A stretch of 64,000 bases of DNA from Mesobacillus subterraneus (GCF_023715485.1 NZ_JAMBOF010000004.1:124001-188000), one strand, 5' to 3'; shown: positions 26,755-35,392, counted from the first letter of the stretch. The notes: generated by a model not told the origin, from the sequence alone. A program made the numbers and translations.

Positions 26755-27786
26755 TTGCTTCAATATGAAAGTGGATTCGCACTGGCATCAAATGAAACCC
26801 GTCTTGAGCCCTCTTACCGAATCGATCTCAGAAGCTTTTCCGAAAAAGAATACAACAAGTTTGTCAAATTAAATAGTGTAAAAGACTGGAGCCTTCTCAG
26901 CTGGAAAGACATCGGCAAACCATATGAAGTTACTTCCATTGCCAGGGAAAAGAAAGAATGGGAAGATACCCATGAAACAAATCTTCCGGCAAATGTCTCC
27001 TGGCAAATGTTCAATAAATCATTCCATGAATGGTTTGTTAAAGATGTCCCTGCCGAAATGAATGAATCTAAACGAAAATTCATGCAAAGCCTTAAAAAGT
27101 TCGACTTTCATGAATCCAAATCAGCTTTGGGCGAGATGGTACGTATTCATCTTTGGAATTATGCCCACCGGGTTGAGGATGGGATTTGGGACCCGCGCGG
27201 AAAACGTGCATTGTTTGAAGGTCTCGATTTAATTAAACCAAGAATTCTTTTCCTTGGTGCAGCAGAAGGATATGAAGCGATGCAGCTAAGTGCAATTTAC
27301 CCAGGTGGTGATATTGTTTTTGTGGATTATGATCCTTTTTGCAAGGACACTCGGTTTGCGGACTTCCCTGAATCTTATCCTTTCCTGGGAATTAATCCTT
27401 CGACTGGCAGCAATAAAGTTTACCATAAGGACGATTTTGCCTCAGAGTATATTGTCGAGGATATCCGCAAACTTCCATTTAGCCAGGAATTTGATATTGT
27501 GCTTAGCGTCGGACTGCTTGAACACTTTCCTGATTCGTTAAAAAGTGAAGTTGTCGAATGGCATCGGAAATTTCTTAAGCCTGGCGGCTATATTATCATG
27601 ACCACTCCACGGGCCCAGCTAAAATCAAAGCTTTACTATGAAATAATGGCAGACGTCATGAATCATACTTACCGGGAATTAATGACGGTCGAGCAAATGG
27701 GACTTTATTTATATGAGAATGGACTTGAAATACTAAGGCATGGTTTCATTAAAGTCCATAACGGTATCATCGCACGGCCAAGATAA
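26755..27786 (+). CDS. Class I SAM-dependent methyltransferase-like protein (343 aa)
   Basis: The C-terminal half has the SAM-binding core: ILFLGAAEGYEAMQL as motif I, VFVDYDPF as the acidic strand, FDIVLSVGLLEHFPD and KPGGYIIMTTPR. The N-terminal 150 residues are not recognised. A TTG start with GGGGTGACTAGT is preferred; a GTG nine bases earlier lacks a ribosome site. Motif I (GAAEG instead of GxGxG) is relaxed. Substrate unknown. It is a single gene closed by a terminator. Confidence 0.7.
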   Translation: MLQYESGFALASNETRLEPSYRIDLRSFSEKEYNKFVKLNSVKDWSLLSWKDIGKPYEVTSIAREKKEWEDTHETNLPANVSWQMFNKSFHEWFVKDVPAEMNESKRKFMQSLKKFDFHESKSALGEMVRIHLWNYAHRVEDGIWDPRGKRALFEGLDLIKPRILFLGAAEGYEAMQLSAIYPGGDIVFVDYDPFCKDTRFADFPESYPFLGINPSTGSNKVYHKDDFASEYIVEDIRKLPFSQEFDIVLSVGLLEHFPDSLKSEVVEWHRKFLKPGGYIIMTTPRAQLKSKLYYEIMADVMNHTYRELMTVEQMGLYLYENGLEILRHGFIKVHNGIIARPR

Positions 27787-27832
27787 CAAACAGGCTATGC
27801 CATATTCAAAAAGGGCATGGCCTGTTTTATTT
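27785..27832. terminator. Terminator between convergent genes
   Basis: AACAGGCYATGCC pairs with GGCATGGCCTGTT and is followed by TTTATTTT on the plus strand. Confidence 0.8.
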
Positions 27833-27990
27833 TACAAGTCCGATCTTTTACCCTGTTCGGGCTGATTGTTAGTCTGGTTCCCGGTGCTGGCTGTATATCC
27901 AACACGATAGACAAAATTTTTTTCTTTCTTTAATGCTTCTGGCATTTTGTACTGTTTGTCATTAGATTGAAATTCACCTTCGTGTGACAT
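27832..27990 (-). CDS. Small hypothetical protein (52 aa)
   Basis: ATG at 27988-27990 behind GAGGAGTTATA. The polar product (MSHEGEFQSNDKQYKMPEAL...) has no membrane segment. It is too short for many gene finders but has good signals and lies in tandem with the YozQ-like gene on the same strand. Function unknown. Confidence 0.55.
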   Translation of the reverse strand: MSHEGEFQSNDKQYKMPEALKKEKNFVYRVGYTASTGNQTNNQPEQGKRSDL

Positions 27991-28014
27991 TATAACTCCT
28001 CATTTCAAGCCATC

Positions 28015-28218
28015 TTATTGATAGCCTCTATTGTTTAATTCTTCTTTTGCTCCAGATGAACGTTCGATTTTGCCCCCTGCCTCTCCTTCAGTATAACTGT
28101 CACTCGCTTGCTCATGTGTAACTGCAAGACCATTGGAAAGCTCATCATTCCGTTTGTAATCCGCTGTTTCATACACACGGCCAGCGAGGTCAGTATTTTT
28201 GCTTTCTCTCATTTTCAT
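28015..28218 (-). CDS. YozQ-like DUF4025 protein (67 aa)
   Basis: A 67-residue hydrophilic protein with GRVYETADYKRNDELSNGLA and THEQASDSYTEGE, matching the DUF4025/YozQ family of Bacillus. An ATG at 28216-28218 is used because AAGGAGGGACCTTA precedes it; the longer frame lacks a site. It may share a transcript with the 52-residue gene downstream. Function unknown. Confidence 0.7.
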   Translation of the reverse strand: MKMRESKNTDLAGRVYETADYKRNDELSNGLAVTHEQASDSYTEGEAGGKIERSSGAKEELNNRGYQ

Positions 28219-28420
28219 TAAGGTCCCTCCTTTCTTTCTCAGATTATTTTTTGATAGAAGAACAAAATCCATACTTAAAACTTGAGCACATGTCCTATTG
28301 GGCATATACTAATGATTCCCACCAATGGGCTTTACATTTGGGTTTTACTATTTATTGAAATATAATGAGTATACTATATTAACACAGATCTTTTTTTACA
28401 TCTGAAAGGGGAATTATGGA

Positions 28421-29452
28421 ATGATTGGGCATGAAAAAGTAGTGGATGAACCGTCAATAAAGGTTGGACAGTCCAGCTTTAATTGGGATATAAAAAATGG
28501 GACTTTTAAATTTGAAGAAACCGACTCAATCCTTTTCTGGATTACTTCTGCGATGAAAACGTTCTTCGATACTATTGAAGAAATTTCTGGAGACGAAGCC
28601 GCTAGCGTAGTTCTGGAGACTACTGGTTTCCGCCAGGGAACGGTTGTAAGCGAATTTTTCAACAAGCTCAACTTGGGCATTGACGATGTAGTTAATGCAC
28701 TGCCTGGAATTTATGCTTCAGCTGGCTGGGGCCGCGCTGGCTTTAAAAATATTTCAGCAGAAGCTAAGACTGCAGTAATCACCATCAAAAACAGTTGGGA
28801 GTTCAAAATCAATAAGGAACAGGGAAAAACAAAAGCCGGCACCTTTATTCCCGGACATTTTGCAGGAATCCTGTCTGGAGTGTTTGGAGAAAACATTTGG
28901 TACCGTGTCATCCACAGCCAGCTTGAGGGTCACGATTATTGTGAATTCGAGTTCTTCCCTTCAGATATAACAGTGAACCAGAGCATCCATAAGCTAGCCA
29001 GGCATAAAGAATCCCTTGAAATTGAAAAGCTTGAAGCATTGGTAGAGGAGCGGACGAAGGAATTAGCCGGATTAATTAAAGATATCTCCTCACCAATCAT
29101 TCCGGTCTTAGAAGGGATAGTGGTTGTTCCGCTGCTTGGCAAATATGATGAAGCTCGCTCGGAAGAGTTGATTGAAAAGACGCTTTATAACCTTCCACGC
29201 TACCAAGCAGCCTACCTTGTACTCGATTTAACAGGTCTGCATCATGCCAATCATTATACGGTTGATTTTATCCATAAACTCGGGACCTCTGCTTCAATGC
29301 TGGGAACCGAAACAATCCTTGTCGGGATATCCCCTGACTTAGGAATCACCATTTCCCAATCCAATTTCAATCTCGGAAAGTTTAACTGTTTCACAACGCT
29401 GCAGCATGGTATTTATTATGCGTTGGCTCAGAAAGGCCGGAAAATAATTTAA
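28421..29452 (+). CDS. V4R-domain and STAS-domain fusion (stressosome-like sensor)
   Basis: A 343-residue cytoplasmic protein. Residues about 10-185 form a V4R (4-vinyl reductase-type) small-molecule binding domain ending in the glycine-rich SGVFGENIWYRV and the CEFEFF motif. A helical linker (about 190-225) leads to a STAS domain with IIPVLEGIVVVPLLG and YLVLDLTGLHHANHYT. The RsbRA phosphothreonine positions are Glu (in YDEARS) and His (in ANHYT), again 34 residues apart. It therefore resembles a RsbR paralogue with a ligand-sensing head in place of the globin-like domain. Single gene, with a terminator at 29467-29502. Confidence 0.8.
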   Translation: MIGHEKVVDEPSIKVGQSSFNWDIKNGTFKFEETDSILFWITSAMKTFFDTIEEISGDEAASVVLETTGFRQGTVVSEFFNKLNLGIDDVVNALPGIYASAGWGRAGFKNISAEAKTAVITIKNSWEFKINKEQGKTKAGTFIPGHFAGILSGVFGENIWYRVIHSQLEGHDYCEFEFFPSDITVNQSIHKLARHKESLEIEKLEALVEERTKELAGLIKDISSPIIPVLEGIVVVPLLGKYDEARSEELIEKTLYNLPRYQAAYLVLDLTGLHHANHYTVDFIHKLGTSASMLGTETILVGISPDLGITISQSNFNLGKFNCFTTLQHGIYYALAQKGRKII

Positions 29453-29466
29453 TAGTTCGTACAATT

Positions 29467-29502
29467 AAGCCCCCTTCTGATTTAGAAGAGGGCTTGATTT
29501 CT
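29467..29502 (+). terminator. Terminator of the V4R-STAS gene
   Basis: AAGCCCYCTTCT pairs with AGAAGAGGGCTT around GATTT, followed by a short T-rich stretch. Confidence 0.7.
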
Positions 29503-29510
29503 TGACTAGG

Positions 29511-29660
29511 TTCTTTTCGTAAACTTTGTTGCTTCTACAACCAAAAGTAAAAATCAGCATTTGGATTTTTACGAGTTTTAATCATTCCTTGTTCAAAAAC
29601 CTCCTCGAAAAGAGCTCGAAGGCCAAAGATATGCGGGATGAACACTTGCTTCGTAAAACA
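29511..29660. repeat. Dispersed repeat, copy A
   Basis: Contains CTTTTCGTAAACTTTGTTGC, then a hairpin GTAAAAATC/GATTTTTAC, then AGCTCGAAG. Related copies lie at 39139-39225, 43291-43335, 53569-53650 and 63131-63250, all between genes. Confidence 0.7.
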
Positions 29661-29682
29661 ACATTCTATGCGAATACTGCCT

Positions 29683-30858
29683 TTAACGATCGCACATCTG
29701 AATTTGCACTTTTTTATGGTCCCGCAGCAGCCAGACTGTTAATAGTACACCCACTAAGGTCAGCACAGCAAAAAACAGATATACACCATAGATGTTGAAT
29801 TCTTCAAAAATAATTCCTCCGACAAAGGTGAAAAACCAATTTCCAAGTCCATTTCCCACAGCTGAATAGATCGTAACAGCCGTGGCGGTGATATGCTTAG
29901 GAGTTATTTCACGTATATACTGCAAACCCGCGGGAATAAATAAACCAAGCGAAAATCCCTGTACTACAGCTGAAGCATATATGAGGGTCAAACCTGGCTC
30001 GGTAAAATAAAATATCCATCTGATTAGGGAGACAAGTGCCGCCATCACTGCCACCTGAAGCAGACCGAGTTTATGGATCCAGCTTCCCGCAGCCCTCATA
30101 AAGGGAATTTCTGATAATACAGCGATAAGAAAAGCAATCCCTATCCCAGTATACGTACCGCCCCGGTCCTCAACAAATAAGCTGAAATAAAAATTATTAG
30201 CAAGATTAGGTCCAAAGATCATGAAAGTAATAGCTAGAAAAACCAGAAATCTCTTCATCCCCATTAAATCCTTTATTCCGGAAAGCAATCCATTCGGCTT
30301 ACCTGCAGCTTCCCTGGGCATTTTCAAGGAAATAGCTCCTGCAATAAGCAAGGTCAGAAAAAAGGCATAGAAAATTACTTGGGGATTCCATTCTGATAAT
30401 TTCCCCATTAAAAATACAGCAACCCCAAAACCAAGCGAACCAAACAAACGGACATTTCCATAATTAACGCCTGCACTGCTCGTATATTTTAAAGAAATAC
30501 TATCCGACAATGGTATGATTGCACTTTGAAAAATTGCCAGGACGATTGCTACAAGAATGAATAGAAAAAAGCCCTCAAAGAAAAGATATCCTAACGCAGA
30601 GATCCCGGTTATCAAGGTTGTAACTGTCAAAAGCCGGTTATGAAGGTTTTTCATATCGGCAATCATTCCCCATAAGGGCTGAAAAAATATCATGACTACA
30701 GGGCCAAGGGACAGAATAATCCCAATTTGGTATCCATTTAGTTTTTCTATATCACTTAAATATACACTTAATAAAGGAAATAAACTGCCTATCCCAAAAA
30801 ATACAAAAAGGTAAAAACCCTGCAAGGAATATATATCCCTTCTAACTTGTTTTTCCAT
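29683..30858 (-). CDS. MFS transporter
   Basis: A 391-residue, 12-helix major facilitator. The loop between helices 2 and 3 reads GMIADMKNLHNR, close to the MFS signature. It resembles the LacY/nucleoside-symporter-like MFS_1 branch. The ATG at 30858 follows GGAGGATAATA, and longer upstream frames are rejected. It is divergent from the XapX gene, with a 20-bp palindrome in the shared upstream region. Substrate unknown. Confidence 0.85.
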   Translation of the reverse strand: MEKQVRRDIYSLQGFYLFVFFGIGSLFPLLSVYLSDIEKLNGYQIGIILSLGPVVMIFFQPLWGMIADMKNLHNRLLTVTTLITGISALGYLFFEGFFLFILVAIVLAIFQSAIIPLSDSISLKYTSSAGVNYGNVRLFGSLGFGVAVFLMGKLSEWNPQVIFYAFFLTLLIAGAISLKMPREAAGKPNGLLSGIKDLMGMKRFLVFLAITFMIFGPNLANNFYFSLFVEDRGGTYTGIGIAFLIAVLSEIPFMRAAGSWIHKLGLLQVAVMAALVSLIRWIFYFTEPGLTLIYASAVVQGFSLGLFIPAGLQYIREITPKHITATAVTIYSAVGNGLGNWFFTFVGGIIFEEFNIYGVYLFFAVLTLVGVLLTVWLLRDHKKVQIQMCDR

Positions 30859-31005
30859 TATTATCCTCCGTAAGATCCAAGTTGTAGAGCTATATTTTAC
30901 CACTATTTTAATATAAGAATAGGAATTTTAAATAAAAGCAAAATAATAGCAAAAATAAAGCGTTTTCAATCGGAGTTTATCATGGTAAAATTATGTTGGT
31001 TTTAA

Positions 31006-31025
31006 GTGATCAGACGTCTGTTCAC
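31006..31025. promoter_or_regulatory. Candidate operator palindrome
   Basis: GTGATCAGACGTCTGTTCAC is a 20-bp inverted repeat with one mismatched pair, located between the divergent MFS gene and the XapX gene. It is the size of a TetR or GntR operator. Confidence 0.5.
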
Positions 31026-31072
31026 ATAAATTTTTCTACAATAACATCTTGCCATTATGAGGCGGTGAAATC

Positions 31073-31240
31073 ATGAAGGAAATAATCTTAAGTTTAGTTG
31101 CTGGTTTAGCTGTCGGGATATTATTTAAATTCCTGAAACTTCCTCTGCCTGCGCCACCAGTACTTGCCGGAGTGCTCGGAATTGTTGGAGTTTATTTGGG
31201 TGGTCTAGCTGGAGAGTGGATTTTAAATTACTTTAAATGA
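31073..31240 (+). CDS. XapX domain (DUF1427) membrane protein (55 aa)
   Basis: A 55-residue protein with two short helices joined by LKLPLPAPPVLAGVLGIVGV, the XapX/DUF1427 signature. The ATG follows GAGGCGGTGAAATC. A terminator lies beyond the stop. Family function is unknown, though members sit near transport or purine genes in some bacteria. Confidence 0.8.
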   Translation: MKEIILSLVAGLAVGILFKFLKLPLPAPPVLAGVLGIVGVYLGGLAGEWILNYFK

Positions 31241-31266
31241 ATTATAAAGCTCTAAAGTAATAAGCA

Positions 31267-31302
31267 GAAAAAAATCCACGGAGCTCCGCGGATTTTTTGT
31301 TT
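31267..31302. terminator. Bidirectional intrinsic terminator
   Basis: AAAAAATCCRCGGAG pairs with CTCCGYGGATTTTTT, with A and T runs on both sides, between the XapX and formate/nitrite transporter genes. Confidence 0.88.
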
Positions 31303-31307
31303 TTACA

Positions 31308-32141
31308 TTATAAAACTTTTTGCCCATAAACAGATTTTGTGGCAGTCGAATGTGATTTATAAACCGCTCCCGAAGGTTTGACACTAAGGTACACATAGAT
31401 TGTTCCTACAAAGAATGCTCCACCGATAATGTTTCCAGCCGTAACCGGCAGAAGGCTGTATGCACCAGCAGCAAGACTGACTGTCTCAGGATGGGGAACA
31501 AAAAGTGCGATTGAAAATAAAACCATATTGGCGACGCTGTGTTCAAAACCAGATACGACAAATGCGAAGACCAGAAGCATCATTACTCCAATTTTAGCAC
31601 CATCCCCTTTTATATTGAGTGGAACCCATACAGCCAGGCATACAAGCCAGTTGCAAAGGATTGCGCGAAAGAATAACTGATAGGCTGGAGTGTTCATTTT
31701 CATGCTCACCGTCTCCATCATGTATTGAGTTTTCTCTGGCGAAGAAAAAATCCCTGATAACATGATGATCACCGCGAAAAAAACTGCTCCTAATAAATTT
31801 CCCGCATAACAAGCGATCCAGTTTTCGATTGTATCCTTCCATGTCGTTGCTTTTTTTAACGAACTGATCGTCATCATCATTGTATTGCTTGTGAATAATT
31901 CTCCTCCTCCATATAAAATCAATACAAGTGCTATCCCGAAGAAGATGGAACCGGCAATCGGAGTTGCCGGCGAATGGGAATCGAAAAAGTATTCGCCAAG
32001 ACGGTAAGAAACCATGATTCCAAACCCTATATATACACCTGCGAGTGCGGCCCTGAGCAAATACTTCATTTTCGATTCCATGAGATAATCTTTTTTCTTA
32101 ATTGCCGTTTTGATCGCTTGCTCAATCGGCTGTTCATTCAT
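31308..32141 (-). CDS. Formate/nitrite transporter (FNT family)
   Basis: A 277-residue pentameric-channel subunit with about six helices. Family marks are GGGELFTSNTMMM after helix 2 (the omega-loop region), NLLGAVF and the ILCNWLVCLAVW region. FNT channels pass formate, nitrite or hydrosulfide. Given the formate-producing and formate-oxidising enzymes in this window, formate is the likely substrate. The ATG at 32139-32141 follows GAGGAGTTTTAAATA. An Fnr/Rex-type palindrome lies directly upstream of the ribosome site. Confidence 0.88.
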   Translation of the reverse strand: MNEQPIEQAIKTAIKKKDYLMESKMKYLLRAALAGVYIGFGIMVSYRLGEYFFDSHSPATPIAGSIFFGIALVLILYGGGELFTSNTMMMTISSLKKATTWKDTIENWIACYAGNLLGAVFFAVIIMLSGIFSSPEKTQYMMETVSMKMNTPAYQLFFRAILCNWLVCLAVWVPLNIKGDGAKIGVMMLLVFAFVVSGFEHSVANMVLFSIALFVPHPETVSLAAGAYSLLPVTAGNIIGGAFFVGTIYVYLSVKPSGAVYKSHSTATKSVYGQKVL

Positions 32142-32158
32142 ATTTAAAACTCCTCTTT

Positions 32159-32174
32159 TGTGAAATACATCACA
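32159..32174. promoter_or_regulatory. Fnr/Rex-type palindrome TGTGA-N6-TCACA
   Basis: A perfect TGTGA-N6-TCACA site, the consensus shared by Fnr and the redox repressor Rex, lies 18 bases upstream of the FNT start codon and next to its ribosome site. This close position suits a repressor better than an activator. Confidence 0.65.
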
Positions 32175-32350
32175 TTTTATGTTTATGCTTATATCATAAA
32201 CCTGAGGAGGCTGTTTGTTAATAGACAGGACCATGAACTAATTTCGACGATTATCGAAGCGTTTTCATTTGAAGTATAACGAGATTTCATTAGAAACTGA
32301 CTTTTCCTGGACGAGAGAGAACGATGTTAACGTAGGGGATTTCCTCTATT

Positions 32351-32649
32351 ACAAAAGAAGCCCTTCTACGAAGGGCTTCCCAGACTGTAGACAAACTCGA
32401 TGAAAATCGTGTTTGTTTACAGTCTTTTTTGGTTGGTGCTGGAACGGGGCTGTTATTTCCGTTCCAGGCGCTTCGCTTTCCGCGGGGCCGGCGCTGAGCC
32501 TCCTCGTCGCCGCTGGCGCCTGCGGGGTCTCACCTGTCCGTCTGATCCCGCAGGACATTGATTGAGCTTCCTCGAACCTGCCCACGCACGATGGAAATGC
32601 GTTAGCATTTTCGGAGGAGTCTACGCGCCTTCCACTCCAATCAACAGGA
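32351..32649. repeat. Bacillaceae intergenic repeat, copy 1
   Basis: The core CGTTCCAGGCGCTTCGCTTT runs to the end GCGCCTTCCACTCCAATCAA. It is preceded on the plus strand by a hairpin (32382-32426) and by a 10-bp stem GAAGCCCTTC/GAAGGGCTTC. Copies 2 and 3 lie at 35097-35392 and 45577-45862. Ends of the type CTGTTGATT...AATCAACAG give imperfect terminal inverted repeats. Confidence 0.8.
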
Positions 32650-32722
32650 CATACAAACTTAACGTGGAACTAAACTAAAGTCTATTTTAAAATAGATACA
32701 TATAACGCTTGAGGTGATAAAG

Positions 32723-33112
32723 ATGCTTTCGAAAAATAAGCCAATCCAACGAGATCAATTAGAGATGGTCGCTTTAGACCAGCTTGTTCCTCAGGAACAT
32801 TTAGTCCGCAAGATGGAAGCAGCCCTTGATTTTTCTTTCATTTATGACTTAGTGGAAGATGTGTATTCGGAAGTAGGGCGCCCAAGCATTGACCCTGTAA
32901 TTCTGGTAAAACTCTCATTCATTCAATATACCTTTGGCATCCGTTCCATGCGCCAGACCATTGCCGAAGTTGAAACGAACATGGCCTACCGCTGGTTTTT
33001 GGGTTATGGTTTCCATGATAAAGTGCCCCACTTCTCCACCTTCGGGATGAATTACGAACGCCGTTTTAAAGACACCGATTTGTTCGAACAGATTTTCTAT
33101 CGAATAGCTTAA
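32723..33112 (+). pseudogene. IS1182-family transposase, N-terminal fragment
   Basis: 129 residues (MLSKNKPIQRDQLEMV...) match the N-terminal region of IS1182-type transposases: the DUF772-like segment FIQYTFGIRSMRQTIAEVETN and MAYRWFLGYGF. Complete members are several hundred residues long and carry the DDE catalytic domain, which is absent here. The ATG follows GAGGTGATAAAG. The frame ends shortly before the convergent MutS2-like gene, so the element is truncated and inactive. Confidence 0.85.
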
Positions 33113-33130
33113 TCAATCAATGCTGAGCAT

Positions 33131-35059
33131 TCATTTCAATTCATGATGAATAATACTGCCATCGATATGTTTTTTACTCATTTGATTCAAAAGCTTACGA
33201 TTTTCTTTTGACTCAAAAATGATATTAAAATCATATTCGGGTGGATAGAGCTCAGCAGCCGGGATATTTAGTTTCAAGCGTTTATAGTTAACCTCGATCT
33301 TTTCATCCCTTAGCTGGACGATATAATTCCCGTTCAGATCCGGTCCTTTATAGACAATACCCAACTCGCCTAAGGATGAGATATGCACACTGTCACCCAT
33401 GTGATACTGGGTGACAACCTTCTTTTCGGCTGCTGGTCCCCTTCTTTTGTGTCTGTTTGCAATGATTTGCTGTTCTCTACCTTTTAGCTCAGAAGGATCA
33501 TTTGCGAATAACCCGGTGTAATTTCTCTCCTCTTTATAAGTGATTTCATGTGCTCGTTCGATTAATTTCGGGTGGATACCAAGTTTAAGGGCAATCGCAA
33601 ATGCCTGGCTATCTCCACCCTTGCCAATGCGCAGACGGTAGGTAGGTTTTAACGTATCAAGGTCAAACTCCATTGATCCATTCATGAAATCCCCATGCTG
33701 GTCTGCAAACTCTTTTATTTCGCTGTAATGAGTCGTTGCGAACAAGGTTGCGCCTTTATTATTTAGGTTCTCAAGGATAGCTGTCGCCAGCCCCATCCCT
33801 TCCCCGGGATCCGTCCCAGACCCGAGTTCATCGAGCAGGACAAGCGTCTTGTCATTAGCCTCCGTCAATATTTCGATAATATTGACAATCCTTGAACTGA
33901 ACGTACTGAGGTTCTGTTCAATGCTTTGGCCGTCACCAATATCGACAAGAACTTTATGAAATATCCCGACTGCACTTCCCTCCTCCACCGGCAAATGCAA
34001 CCCACTCTGTGCCATTAATACCAGGAGGCCTGCGGTTTTGATCGAGACCGTTTTTCCGCCGGTATTCGGGCCGGTAATGACTAGTGCGTGGTAATCGGTA
34101 CCTATTTCAATCGTCAATGGAACCGCTTTGGTACCAAGCAGCGGGTGGCGGGCTTCTTTTAACAAGACCATTGACCCGTCATACATCTTCACTCTTTTTG
34201 CATCAGTCGAACGGCAGTACTTTGCTTTTGAAAACAGGACGTCATAATGGACCATCGTCTCAATTGCAAGACGTATCTCATGCTCTTTCCCTTCAGCCAT
34301 GCCGGTCAATGCAATTAAAACCTTCTCCACTTCTGCTTGTTCTTCTAAATATAGCCATTCCATTTGCTCCTGAAAAGCTCCGATCTCTTCGGGTTCAACA
34401 AAAAGTGTTGAACCCGATGCTGATGTATCCAGCACTGCCCCCTTCACCTTGGTCCGGTATTCCTTCTTGACCGGAATAACATACCTGCCATTTCTTTGGC
34501 TGATGACTGCCTCCTGCAAAAACGGCTTCATTTTTGCAGATTTGAGCAGCTGGTTCAGCCTTTCCTTTAACCTTTCCTCCTGAATAGAGATTTGTTTCCG
34601 CACTTTCAGTAGCTCTTTTGTGGCATAGTCATCTATTTGACCATTTCGAATGCATCTTTGTATTTCAGCAGCCAGTTCAGGGAGTTCCTCAATTCCATAT
34701 ACATAAGCGGAGACTCTAGGAGCACAGTATTCCTTATCCTTCATAAACCGTCGGATCTTATTGCAGGTCTCCAGGAAGGAAAGCAGCGTCGTTAATTGAT
34801 CCGGCCTTAATGGAACACCCTTATTGAAACTCTTCAGGACGATCTCCATTCCTTCAAGTCCATGGATTGGTACACTCGAACTGATTTGAAGAATTTCTAG
34901 TGCTTCTGCCAGCTCCTCTTGCCATGATGTGATTTGCTTCAAATTGACAGAAGGAAGCATTTCATTCACTTTCTTCCGGCCTAAATCCGTCAATGCATAC
35001 GATGCGATTGATTCTTTGATTTTATCGTAACCAAGTGCTTTAAATGTTTGCTCGTTCAA
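33131..35059 (-). CDS. MutS2-like ATPase lacking the Smr nuclease domain
   Basis: A 642-residue MutS-family protein. It has the MutS2 core and clamp regions, Walker A GPNTGGKT at 330-337, Walker B TLVLLDELGSGTDPGEG and the signature histidine loop TTHYSEI. Canonical MutS2 is about 785 residues with a C-terminal Smr endonuclease domain, which this copy lacks; it ends after a short beta domain. MutS2 acts in recombination control and ribosome-collision rescue. This shorter paralogue has no settled role. The start is TTG behind GGAGGAATATTAAA. It sits between two copies of the intergenic repeat. Confidence 0.82.
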   Translation of the reverse strand: MNEQTFKALGYDKIKESIASYALTDLGRKKVNEMLPSVNLKQITSWQEELAEALEILQISSSVPIHGLEGMEIVLKSFNKGVPLRPDQLTTLLSFLETCNKIRRFMKDKEYCAPRVSAYVYGIEELPELAAEIQRCIRNGQIDDYATKELLKVRKQISIQEERLKERLNQLLKSAKMKPFLQEAVISQRNGRYVIPVKKEYRTKVKGAVLDTSASGSTLFVEPEEIGAFQEQMEWLYLEEQAEVEKVLIALTGMAEGKEHEIRLAIETMVHYDVLFSKAKYCRSTDAKRVKMYDGSMVLLKEARHPLLGTKAVPLTIEIGTDYHALVITGPNTGGKTVSIKTAGLLVLMAQSGLHLPVEEGSAVGIFHKVLVDIGDGQSIEQNLSTFSSRIVNIIEILTEANDKTLVLLDELGSGTDPGEGMGLATAILENLNNKGATLFATTHYSEIKEFADQHGDFMNGSMEFDLDTLKPTYRLRIGKGGDSQAFAIALKLGIHPKLIERAHEITYKEERNYTGLFANDPSELKGREQQIIANRHKRRGPAAEKKVVTQYHMGDSVHISSLGELGIVYKGPDLNGNYIVQLRDEKIEVNYKRLKLNIPAAELYPPEYDFNIIFESKENRKLLNQMSKKHIDGSIIHHELK

Positions 35060-35096
35060 TTTAATATTCCTCCTTTAAAAATAGGCTGTGTTAAAT

Positions 35097-35392
35097 TAGG
35101 CTGTTAATTTTCGTTCCAGGCGCTTCGCTTTCCGCGGGAGAAGAATTATGAAAAAGCTCAAGTGCCAGCTTTTTCAAAGACCAAATTCTTCTTGGCTGGC
35201 GCTGAGCCTCCTCGTCGCAAGCTCCTGCGGGGTGCAAATGATTCCTCAAGAGAATCATTTCACCTAGGTCTCACCTGTCCAGCTGATCCCGCAGGACATT
35301 GACCTGAGCTTCCTCGAACCTGCCCACGCACGATGGAAATGCGTTAGCATTTTCGGAGGAGTCTGCGCGCCTTCCACTACAATCAACAGGGT
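35097..35392. repeat. Bacillaceae intergenic repeat, copy 2 (with two inserted hairpins)
   Basis: Same orientation as copy 1 but about 100 bases longer. Between the shared blocks stand two extra hairpins, GAAAAAGCT/AGCTTTTTC with outer AAGAATT/AATTCTT, and AAATGATTC/GAATCATTT. The conserved GAAATGC-GTTA-GCATTTTC hairpin near the 3' end is kept. Confidence 0.8.

Noticed and set aside
32349-32585. Minus-strand reading frame with MSCGIRRTGETPQ inside repeat copy 1
   Set aside because: The frame lies wholly within the repeated element, has no ribosome site, and recurs with shifted reading in copy 3 (45604-45801). It is the well-known spurious protein of this repeat.
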